Of a stretch of 5,112 nt of DNA, positions 1-5,112 are shown in pieces. The notes beneath the pieces were generated by a model. It was given only the letters and a program-made list of their open reading frames with translations. It was not told the origin of the DNA and did not search any database. The stretch is from Gammaproteobacteria bacterium (GTDB taxonomy: Bacteria > Pseudomonadota > Gammaproteobacteria > Competibacterales > Competibacteraceae), in assembly GCA_020047885.1 (NCBI GenBank), contig JAIFNF010000289.1:1-5112 (forward strand), given 5' to 3'. The translations under genes and the position numbers were made by a program. The first letter of the stretch is position 1. Every line of letters starts with the position of its first letter.

Positions 1-570
1 CCCTACAGCCGCTATTTGGTGTGTCGCGGCGAATTGGACGACCTGCAAGGCGTGGTGCAGGGGCGCGATCTCCTGGCCGGTGTGCTGGCCGACGAACCGC
101 TAAACCTTACTGCGGCGCTACGAGAGCCGCTCATCGTTCACGAGGGCATGAACACCTTGCAGGTGCTGGAGCAGATGCGCCGGCATCCCATTCCGTTGGC
201 GGTGGTGGTCGACGAGTACGGCGGCGTGGAGGGCATTGTTACCGCCTCCGATGTTCTGGCCTCGATTGCCGGCGACTTGGCGGATACCGCCAGCACCGAC
301 ACCCCCAGTGTGCAGGAACAGGACGGGGCTTGGTTGCTGGATGGCAGCCTGTCTCTGGATGAGCTGCGAGATCTTTTGCGGTGCGAGAATTTGCCCAGAG
401 ACGTCGACTATCACACCTTGGCCGGACTGGTGCTCAACCAATTGGGCGAGGTGCCGAGTGGCGGTGAACAGTTTATGCTGGAAGGCTATCAGTTCGAAGT
501 CGTCAGCATGGATGGCCATCGAATCCACCAGGTGCGTGCTTACCGGGCGGTTGATGCCTCATCCGTTTAA
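1..570 (+). CDS. CBS-domain / CorC-HlyC domain membrane protein, C-terminal part (5' end outside window)
   Basis: The reading frame is open from base 1 (PYSRYLVCRG...), so the gene starts upstream and only about 189 C-terminal residues are visible. The first 30 or so residues are the end of one CBS motif (SRYLVCRGELDDLQGVV). A second CBS motif follows, with the typical PLAVVVDEYGGVEGIVTASD stretch at about residues 64-83. The last 80 or so residues form a CorC/HlyC transporter-associated domain (DGSLSLDELRDLL, YHTLAGLVLNQLGEVPSGG, then FEVVSMDGHRIHQVRA). In this family CBS pairs bind adenine nucleotides and regulate an N-terminal membrane domain, either DUF21/CNNM-type (linked to Mg2+/Co2+ efflux) or TerC-type. 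That domain is not visible, so subfamily and gene name cannot be decided. 'Hemolysin' labels for this family are historical. The TTG at 16 is not the real start. The gene converges on the minus-strand gene at 639-1403. Confidence 0.85.
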   Translation, partial: PYSRYLVCRGELDDLQGVVQGRDLLAGVLADEPLNLTAALREPLIVHEGMNTLQVLEQMRRHPIPLAVVVDEYGGVEGIVTASDVLASIAGDLADTASTDTPSVQEQDGAWLLDGSLSLDELRDLLRCENLPRDVDYHTLAGLVLNQLGEVPSGGEQFMLEGYQFEVVSMDGHRIHQVRAYRAVDASSV

Positions 571-583
571 TGCGGTACGAAAA

Positions 584-613
584 CGCCCCTCTACCGGTAG
601 TAGGAGAGGGGCG
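584..613 (-). terminator. GC-rich hairpin; minus-strand intrinsic terminator / REP-like palindrome
   Basis: Perfect 9-bp inverted repeat: CGCCCCTCT (584-592) and AGAGGGGCG (605-613), with a 12-base loop. A shorter palindrome, CTACCGGTAG (591-600), lies inside it. Read on the minus strand, the right arm is followed directly by TTTTCG, giving a modest U-tract, so it fits an intrinsic terminator for the minus-strand gene ending at 639. On the plus strand there is no T-run, so termination of the CBS gene by this hairpin is less certain. The CCCCTCT...AGAGGGG core followed by CGGGGTGAG resembles palindromic units dispersed through many proteobacterial genomes (from memory, not searched). Confidence 0.6.
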
Positions 614-638
614 CGGGGTGAGAGTTGATCACCGTAAG

Positions 639-1403
639 CTAGAGATTGGCTGAACGCCACCAGTTGCTGTAATCCTTCCTGAGAACCGCTGGCGAGAGCA
701 TCGGGTAGTAGACGAGTTCATTACCGACGCCGGCAAAAAAGCCGTTCTTGACCATCCGAAACGGGAACTCGAGCGAATGTACGCGATGGACCAGCTTGTT
801 CTGCTTCGATCCCGGCTCCAGTTCCATTAGCGCCTCGCGCAGGTGCTGCATGAACGAATACGGCAGATCGTCCTCCTTGCCGTTCTCCGGATCGCGGGCG
901 AGTGGCCCCAGCGCTAGTTCGACAAAGCACATTCCGGGAAACCGAAACGACTTGGAGGGATGGGTAGTGACATCCGCGTAGTAAGCCGCTGGGTCGAACC
1001 GGCTTACCACCAGACTGTTGATCGGCGCGAGATCCTGATACATGTGCAATTCCGGATCAACTTTCGGCAACTCGTTAGCGCGGCTTAAGCCCAGCGTCGC
1101 GCCCATCGCCGTGGTCAGATACAGCTTGCCCAGCGCGCTCACCGTCAGGTGTTCGGTCACGCGGTACATCGAAACGTAGATGGAGTTCTTGGGCGAACCA
1201 TCCTTCTTGGTCACACAGCGGGCAAAACACCCGTCGATGTCGAAGTAGTCGTGCCGGTACGTCGGATCAATTTCGAAGAAAACCGCCTGCCCCTTCGACT
1301 TGAACTTGTGTCCTGTCGCGTAGTACTGCCCGAACTCCTCGGGCGGCAGCATCGAGGCGATCAGCGCTTCTGGAATCAACGAAAAGTAGAGATGTATGGA
1401 CAT
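639..1403 (-). CDS. Conserved-looking hypothetical protein, 254 aa
   Basis: I do not recognise this family. The ATG at 1403 is well supported: AAGAGGG lies 9 bases upstream and an in-frame TGA lies five codons before the start. The product has 254 residues, no signal peptide and no membrane span, so it is probably a cytoplasmic globular alpha/beta protein. It is rich in aromatics (for example RHDYFDIDGCFARC at 50-63, YYADVTTHPSKSFRFPGMCF at 141-160, and NWWR near the end). There are three cysteines (60, 63 and 159); C60 and C63 form a CxxC-like ARC pair spacing (C-A-R-C), but no second pair completes a metal site. The stretch at 86-106 (LTVSALGKLYLTTAMGATLGL) is the most hydrophobic part and could be a buried helix. 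It lies 123 bp downstream of hppA in the same direction and may share its transcript. Real coding is supported by frame length, ribosome binding site and normal codon use. No function is assigned. Confidence 0.8.
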   Translation of the reverse strand: MSIHLYFSLIPEALIASMLPPEEFGQYYATGHKFKSKGQAVFFEIDPTYRHDYFDIDGCFARCVTKKDGSPKNSIYVSMYRVTEHLTVSALGKLYLTTAMGATLGLSRANELPKVDPELHMYQDLAPINSLVVSRFDPAAYYADVTTHPSKSFRFPGMCFVELALGPLARDPENGKEDDLPYSFMQHLREALMELEPGSKQNKLVHRVHSLEFPFRMVKNGFFAGVGNELVYYPMLSPAVLRKDYSNWWRSANL

Positions 1404-1412
1404 GGTGATAAG

Positions 1413-1418
1413 CCCTCT
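1413..1418 (-). promoter_or_regulatory. Ribosome binding site for the 254-aa gene
   Basis: On the minus strand, AGAGGG lies 9 bases before the ATG at 1403 and fixes that start. The site overlaps a very small inverted repeat (CTCT-TTGA-AGAG, 1415-1426), too short to argue for regulation by structure. Confidence 0.65.
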
Positions 1419-1460
1419 TCAAAGAGTCGACTGGGTTCGGAATGTGTCCTCATGGCCGCA

Positions 1461-1494
1461 GCCGGAAGGAGAGCGCGAGTCTCCCCCGCCGGGC
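1461..1494 (-). other. Weak hairpin in the hppA to 254-aa gene spacer
   Basis: GGAGA (1468-1472) and TCTCC (1480-1484) form a 5-bp stem. In the minus-strand RNA it extends to about 8 bp with two G-U pairs and one G-C pair. No U-tract follows, so it is not a convincing terminator. It could be a partial attenuator, a processing or stabilising structure downstream of hppA, or chance in GC-rich sequence. No clear sigma70 promoter is visible for the 254-aa gene in this 123-bp spacer, which leaves read-through from hppA as the simplest source of its transcript. Confidence 0.25.
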
Positions 1495-1526
1495 GACATA
1501 ACCAGGACGCGGTACTGATGTGACCG

Positions 1527-4043
1527 CTACTGAGTTTCCTTCTTGGCGACGATGCGCATACCGTAGAAGCTGCGGAACACGAAGACCAGATTGATGGCAA
1601 GGAACAACGCAGCCAGCAGCAATACCACCGCCTGGTACCCTTGCGCCTGCAAACCCACGGCCATCTCGACCGCCAGCAGGCCGAACAGCGTGGTGAACTT
1701 GATGATTGGATTCATCGCCACCGAGGCGGTGTCCTTGAAGGGATCGCCGACGGTGTCGCCAACCACTGAAGCGTTGTGCAGGTCGGTCCCCTTGGCGTGC
1801 ATTTCGGTCTCGACGATCTTCTTGGCGTTGTCCCACGCGCCGCCGGCATTAGCCATGAACACCGCCTGGTAAAGACCGATGATCGCTAACGAGATCAGGT
1901 AGCCGATGAAGAAGAAGGGTTCGATAAAAGCGCAGGCCAGTGTGCCGAAAAAGACTGCCAGAAAGATATTGAACATGCCTTTCTGTGCGTAGATCGTGCA
2001 GATCTCGACCACTTTCTTGCTGTCCCGCTGCGACGCCTTCACGACTTCATCCAGCCGGATGTGCGTACTAATGAACTCCACTGCGCGATAGGCACCGGTC
2101 GAAACCGCTTGGGTGCTGGCTCCCGAGAACCAGAAGATCGTTGCGCCCCCGGCGACCAAGCCCAGCAGGAAGGGCGGATGCAGTAACGAGAGCTTGTCCA
2201 GGTTCTCCGTGAGACCCGCGGTGAGCAACATGACAATAGAGAAGACCATGGTGGTGGCACCGACCACGGCAGTGCCGATCAGCACCGGTTTGGCGGTGGC
2301 CTTGAAGGTGTTACCGGCTCCATCGTTCTCTTCGAGCAGGAATTTCGCGGTTCGGAAGTCCAAGTCGAAGCCGAAATCCCGCTTCACCTCCGCCTCAATG
2401 CCAGGGATCTGTTCGATGGTTGACAGTTCATAGACCGATTGGGCATTGTCAGTGACCGGACCGTAGCTATCGACGGCAATTGTCACCGGCCCCATCCCCA
2501 GGAAACCGAAAGCAACCAGCCCGAACGAGAATACTGCGGCCATCATCGCTGCCTTGGCAACATCGGGATTGATCACCAAAGTGAGTTCGAACTGCGACAG
2601 GATGTAGGCTCCAGCCATCAGCGCGACGATGATGATGCCGATCCAGAATGCCGAGAAGTAGCCAGCGACGATCCCGGACAGGATGTTGAGGCTGGCACCC
2701 CCGGCCTTGGAGGCCGTCACTACTTCACGAACATGCTTGGATTTGGTCGAGGTGAAAATCTTGACCACTTCGGGAATGATTGCGCCCGCCAGCGTACCCA
2801 GGGTGATGATCAGCGAAAGCTGCCACCACAGGTGGGTGTAGGCCTTGCCAGCGATGGCGAAGTCGCCGATCAACAGGTACGAGACGATGAAAGTGAGGAT
2901 CAAGGACACGCCGGAGGTGATCCAGACCAGCGACGTCAGCGGCGCTTCAAAGTCAAAGCGCGCTTTAGTCCCATATTGCCGTTCGGCGAGTACGCTATTA
3001 CCGAAGTACGAGATGCCTGAGGCGATGATCATCATGACGCGCATGACAAACAGCCAGACCAGCAACTGCACCTGCACGGCCGGTTCTGGCACCGCCAGCA
3101 TGATAAAGCTGATCAGCGCTACGCCGGTGACACCGTAGGTCTCAAAACCGTCTGCCGTTGGGCCAACCGAGTCGCCGGCATTGTCGCCAGCGCAGTCGGC
3201 GATGACGCCAGGGTTACGCGCATCGTCTTCCTGGATGCCAAATTCGATCTTCATCAAGTCGGAGCCGATATCGGCGATCTTGGTGAAGATGCCGCCAGCA
3301 ATCCGCAGCGCAGCAGCGCCCAACGATTCACCGATGGCGAAACCGATGAAGCACTTGCCCGCCAGCGCTGGCGGTACATACAGCATGATGCCGAGCATGA
3401 TCAGCAGCTCGGTCGAGATCAACAACATGCCGATGGCGATTCCTGACTTGATCGGAATGGCATAGACCGGAAAGGGCTTGGCGGCGAGCGCGGCGAACGC
3501 CGTGCGGCTGTTAGCCAAGGTATTAATGCGAATGCCAAACCAGGCGACCAAGTAGGAACCTGCGATGCCCACCAGCGAAAACACCAGAATCAACCCCACA
3601 TCGGGTACGGGGAGTTGTTGGACGAAGTAGAAGTAACCGATCATGATCACCGCCGTGAACGCTTCCAGGATCAGCAGGAACTTTCCCTGAGTGATCATGT
3701 AGGTCTTGCAGGTCTCGTAGATCAGCTCACTGACTTCCGCCATCGAGCGATGGACCGGCAGGTGGAGAATCTGACGGTAGATGACGCCACCGAAGATCAA
3801 ACCGCCGAGGCAGACCAGAAGTCCGTAGGAAAGCAGCGTCCAGCCGGACATTCCGCCGAAAAACGCGACCAGTGAAGCATCGGCAAGATCAGGCAGAACG
3901 AGATTAGCCTCGCTGACGTGGCCCGTGGATGCCAGGGCTGGAAGAAAAGCCGATCCAATGGCTAAAATCAATGTTATCTGTAGACAGAGCATCACCAGCC
4001 GTGCTGGGACAAGCACAAAGTTAACGAATATCATCTGTGTCAC
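1527..4043 (-). CDS. hppA: Membrane-bound H+-translocating pyrophosphatase, divergent subfamily
   Basis: An integral inner-membrane pump that hydrolyses pyrophosphate in the cytoplasm and exports cations. The 838 residues hold roughly sixteen hydrophobic segments, including an extra N-terminal signal-like one (about 8-37). Canonical bacterial forms are usually about 660-770 residues. Catalytic motifs: DIGSDLMKIE (258-267) corresponds to DVGADLVGKVE but is one residue shorter; EDDARNPGVIAD (272-283) then GDNAGDSVG (286-294) bind substrate and Mg2+; DSYGPVTDNA (525-534); GNTFK (577-581); NAGGAWDNAKK (732-742); GDTVGDPFKDT (762-772). The acidic and lysine residues of these motifs all look intact. 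Lys581 aligns with the lysine that gives K+ independence. Motif wording matches the divergent H+-pumping group described from Chlorobium limicola and Cellulomonas fimi, so H+ rather than Na+ transport is inferred. The GTG start at 4043 has no good ribosome binding site; the ATG at 4034 (residue 4) is an alternative. Stop is TAG at 1527. Confidence 0.95.
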   Translation of the reverse strand: MTQMIFVNFVLVPARLVMLCLQITLILAIGSAFLPALASTGHVSEANLVLPDLADASLVAFFGGMSGWTLLSYGLLVCLGGLIFGGVIYRQILHLPVHRSMAEVSELIYETCKTYMITQGKFLLILEAFTAVIMIGYFYFVQQLPVPDVGLILVFSLVGIAGSYLVAWFGIRINTLANSRTAFAALAAKPFPVYAIPIKSGIAIGMLLISTELLIMLGIMLYVPPALAGKCFIGFAIGESLGAAALRIAGGIFTKIADIGSDLMKIEFGIQEDDARNPGVIADCAGDNAGDSVGPTADGFETYGVTGVALISFIMLAVPEPAVQVQLLVWLFVMRVMMIIASGISYFGNSVLAERQYGTKARFDFEAPLTSLVWITSGVSLILTFIVSYLLIGDFAIAGKAYTHLWWQLSLIITLGTLAGAIIPEVVKIFTSTKSKHVREVVTASKAGGASLNILSGIVAGYFSAFWIGIIIVALMAGAYILSQFELTLVINPDVAKAAMMAAVFSFGLVAFGFLGMGPVTIAVDSYGPVTDNAQSVYELSTIEQIPGIEAEVKRDFGFDLDFRTAKFLLEENDGAGNTFKATAKPVLIGTAVVGATTMVFSIVMLLTAGLTENLDKLSLLHPPFLLGLVAGGATIFWFSGASTQAVSTGAYRAVEFISTHIRLDEVVKASQRDSKKVVEICTIYAQKGMFNIFLAVFFGTLACAFIEPFFFIGYLISLAIIGLYQAVFMANAGGAWDNAKKIVETEMHAKGTDLHNASVVGDTVGDPFKDTASVAMNPIIKFTTLFGLLAVEMAVGLQAQGYQAVVLLLAALFLAINLVFVFRSFYGMRIVAKKETQ

Positions 4044-4092
4044 TCAAAAAAATTATGAGGGTGAAAGCAATTTGTTGAAGGTACTTGGAGTA

Positions 4093-4121
4093 ATAATAGC
4101 CATGAAGCACCCCGCTGTCCA
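4093..4121 (-). promoter_or_regulatory. Predicted sigma70-type promoter for hppA
   Basis: On the minus strand, TGGACA (4116-4121) and TATTAT (4093-4098) are separated by exactly 17 bases. Each hexamer matches the sigma70 consensus at five of six positions. Transcription would start near 4086, leaving a leader of about 43 bases before the GTG at 4043. The AT-rich -10 block (TAATAATAG on the plus strand) could also serve a weaker plus-strand promoter for the DUF362 gene, but I see no good -35 partner. Confidence 0.55.
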
Positions 4122-4194
4122 TCGAGTTCCGCTGTTTGGCCCGTACACGCAAGCCACGCCTAATTTTTTTCGGTAGCATCACTCTGAATATCTT

Positions 4195-4200
4195 GAGGAA
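4195..4200 (+). promoter_or_regulatory. Ribosome binding site for the DUF362 gene
   Basis: GAGGAA lies 7 bases before the ATG at 4208. It decides this start over the in-frame TTG at 4136, which would add 24 residues in front of the twin-arginine signal and has no ribosome binding site. Confidence 0.75.
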
Positions 4201-4207
4201 TCTGACC

Positions 4208-4720
4208 ATGCAACGCAGAACCTTTCTGAAGGCGCTCGGTGCCGGTCTGGCGCTGGGCAATCCAGTAGAGCGGCTGTACGCCGGAGAACCCGTTGCTGGT
4301 GGCATTCCCGATCTGGTCGCCGTCAAAAATGGCGACCCGGAGACGCTGTTTGATCGTGGCATTGAAGCCTTGGGGGGGATGAGACGCTTTGTCAAAAAGG
4401 GCCAGACGGTGGTGGTCAAGCCGAATATTGGCTGGAATGCGCCACCGGAGCGGGCCGCTAATACGAATCCCCGGTTGGTGCGCCGGATTGTTGAACATTG
4501 TCGGCAGGCCGGGGCGAAGGAAGTCTATGTGTTCGATAATACCTGTGATAACTGGCGCGACAGTTACCGCACCAGTGGGATTGAGCAGGCGGTAAAGGAT
4601 GCGGGCGGCAAGTTGGCACCGGGTAATAGTGAAGGGTATTTTCAGAAAGTCGCCGTGGCGAAAGGGCGTCGGTTACGTGAAGTTAAAGAGCATGATTTTG
4701 CAGTCCGATGTGTTTATTAA
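4208..4720 (+). CDS. DUF362 protein, N-terminal reading frame up to the frameshift stop
   Basis: As written, translation from ATG 4208 gives 170 residues: the Tat-type signal, the VVVKPNIGWN core strand and the helix-strand pair around CRQAGAKEVYVFDNT. The last residues (about FAVRCVY) are out of the family's frame and are artefactual. This piece lacks the conserved second half, so it would probably not fold into a working protein. Confidence 0.5.
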   Translation: MQRRTFLKALGAGLALGNPVERLYAGEPVAGGIPDLVAVKNGDPETLFDRGIEALGGMRRFVKKGQTVVVKPNIGWNAPPERAANTNPRLVRRIVEHCRQAGAKEVYVFDNTCDNWRDSYRTSGIEQAVKDAGGKLAPGNSEGYFQKVAVAKGRRLREVKEHDFAVRCVY

Positions 4721-5039
4721 CGTGCCGGTACTGAAGAGTCATGGCGGCGCGCGGTTGACTGTGGCCATGAAGAATCTGATGGGCATCGTCTGGGATCGCG
4801 GGGAATGGCACGCTAACGATTTACATCAGTGCATCGCGGATTTCACTAGTTACCGCAAGCCGGATTTGAACGTGGTCGATGCCTATAACGTGATGATGCG
4901 CCATGGGCCGCGTGGGGTGTCGACGGCGGATGTCGTGAACCTACAATCGCAATTGCTATCAACCGATCTGGTAACGGCGGATGCGGTGGCGGCGAAGTTG
5001 TTTGGCCTGGAACCCAGTGAAGCAGGGCAATCGCATTAA
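4692..5039 (+). CDS. DUF362 protein, C-terminal fragment in the shifted frame
   Basis: This fragment carries the best conserved part of the family (SDVFINVP, MKNLMGIVWDRG, HQCIADF, VVDAYNVMMRHGPRG). The frame is open further upstream (an ATG at 4599), but the translation before about 4690 has no family resemblance. The ATG at 4692 has no separated ribosome binding site, so independent translation is unlikely. It is best read as the second half of the broken gene. Confidence 0.5.
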   Translation: MILQSDVFINVPVLKSHGGARLTVAMKNLMGIVWDRGEWHANDLHQCIADFTSYRKPDLNVVDAYNVMMRHGPRGVSTADVVNLQSQLLSTDLVTADAVAAKLFGLEPSEAGQSH

Positions 5040-5100
5040 AATTTATTTAAAAATCAAGTAATTATTAAAATTACTTTTGTAATTTTTATGTTGTTATTTT
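5037..5100. other. Abrupt AT-rich tract at the 3' edge
   Basis: Only about six of these 64 bases are G or C, against a moderately GC-rich background on the other side of the DUF362 stop codon. No coding frame is visible before the window ends. It could be ordinary AT-rich intergenic DNA, or the edge of inserted or rearranged DNA that removed the DUF362 gene's 3' end. Confidence 0.5.
5056..5087 (+). terminator. AT-rich hairpin with T-tract after the DUF362 fragment
   Basis: AAGTAATT (5056-5063) and AATTACTT (5069-5076) form an 8-bp inverted repeat with a 5-base loop, followed by TTGTAATTTTT. The stem is almost all A-T and therefore weak, so terminator function is possible but uncertain. In a tract this AT-rich, a chance repeat is also plausible. 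Confidence 0.3.
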
Positions 5101-5112
5101 AACGACCTTGCT

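Larger units (their letters stand above)
4208..5039 (+). pseudogene. DUF362 family protein with Tat-type signal, frameshifted and probably 3'-truncated
   Basis: Two overlapping frames together encode one DUF362 (PF04015) protein of about 276 residues. The start is MQRRTFLKALGAGLALGN, which fits a twin-arginine export signal (RRxFLK followed by a short hydrophobic stretch), so the intact protein would act in the periplasm. The first frame holds VVVKPNIGWN and the AKEVYVFDNT region. It then runs into a stop at 4718-4720 just after EVKEHD. The family continues in the next frame with LQSDVFINVPVLKSHGG, MKNLMGIVWDRGEWH and DLHQCIADF, ending at TAA 5037-5039. The switch lies near 4690-4700, at or beside a TTTT run, and equals one extra base or two missing bases. 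The product ends at LFGLEPSEAGQSH, about 25-30 residues earlier than I expect for the family, right at an AT-rich junction. Biochemical function of DUF362 is not established. A sequencing error could explain the frameshift but not the short end. Confidence 0.8.

Noticed and set aside
118..528. A 136-codon minus-strand frame across the CBS gene
   Set aside because: It is antisense to clearly conserved CBS and CorC/HlyC sequence and has no family resemblance of its own.
1149..1523. A 124-codon plus-strand frame over the 254-aa gene start and spacer
   Set aside because: It is antisense to a better supported gene, with no domain or start signal.
2439..3020. A 193-codon open frame on the plus strand inside hppA
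   Set aside because: It lies wholly antisense to the strongly conserved pyrophosphatase. Its translation is a low-complexity mix rich in D, Q, G and R, with no recognisable domain or ribosome binding site.
4136..4207. Upstream TTG start extending the DUF362 protein by 24 residues
   Set aside because: It has no ribosome binding site and would place basic and hydrophobic residues ahead of a good twin-arginine signal. GAGGAA is spaced correctly for the ATG at 4208.
4021..4419. A 132-codon minus-strand frame covering the hppA upstream region and the DUF362 start
   Set aside because: It overlaps the predicted hppA promoter and the conserved DUF362 N-terminus and has no recognisable features.
4681..4720. 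Programmed ribosomal frameshifting in the DUF362 gene
   Set aside because: There is no typical slippery heptamer with a downstream pseudoknot or internal Shine-Dalgarno, the family is normally encoded in one frame, and the 3' end also looks damaged. Decay or sequencing error is simpler.

Overview
The window is about 5.1 kb of moderately GC-rich bacterial DNA with ordinary protein-coding density. Codon use, Shine-Dalgarno sites and the gene families present suggest a Gram-negative proteobacterium, possibly an environmental gammaproteobacterium. That placement is inference; no taxonomic marker gene is present. There are no rRNA, tRNA, CRISPR, phage or transposase genes, and no gene-free stretch over 300 bases.

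Layout. (1) Bases 1-570, plus strand: the C-terminal part of a membrane-associated CBS-domain/CorC-HlyC protein, cut by the window edge. (2) Bases 584-613: a 9-bp GC-rich hairpin between two converging genes. It reads as an intrinsic terminator on the minus strand and resembles a dispersed REP-like palindrome. (3) Bases 639-1403, minus strand: an unrecognised soluble protein of 254 residues with a good ribosome binding site. (4) Bases 1527-4043, minus strand: a full-length membrane-bound proton-pumping pyrophosphatase (hppA), 838 residues, with all recognisable catalytic motifs. Its loop motif differs from the textbook DVGADLVGKVE and fits the divergent subfamily of these pumps. (5) Bases 4044-4207: a divergent intergenic region with a good sigma70-type promoter facing hppA and a strong ribosome binding site facing the next gene. 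(6) Bases 4208-5039, plus strand: a DUF362-family gene with a twin-arginine-type signal, broken by a frameshift near 4690 and apparently cut short at its 3' end, where the sequence changes abruptly to about 90% AT (5037-5100).

How the genes relate. hppA and the 254-residue gene lie in the same direction 123 bp apart and may be co-transcribed, ending at the 584-613 hairpin. The pump would couple cytoplasmic pyrophosphate hydrolysis to proton export. The unknown gene has no function that can be read from sequence. The CBS and DUF362 genes are independent neighbours. I see no new multi-gene system here; the points worth a second look are the divergent pyrophosphatase, its uncharacterised neighbour, and the decay of the DUF362 gene beside an AT-rich junction.
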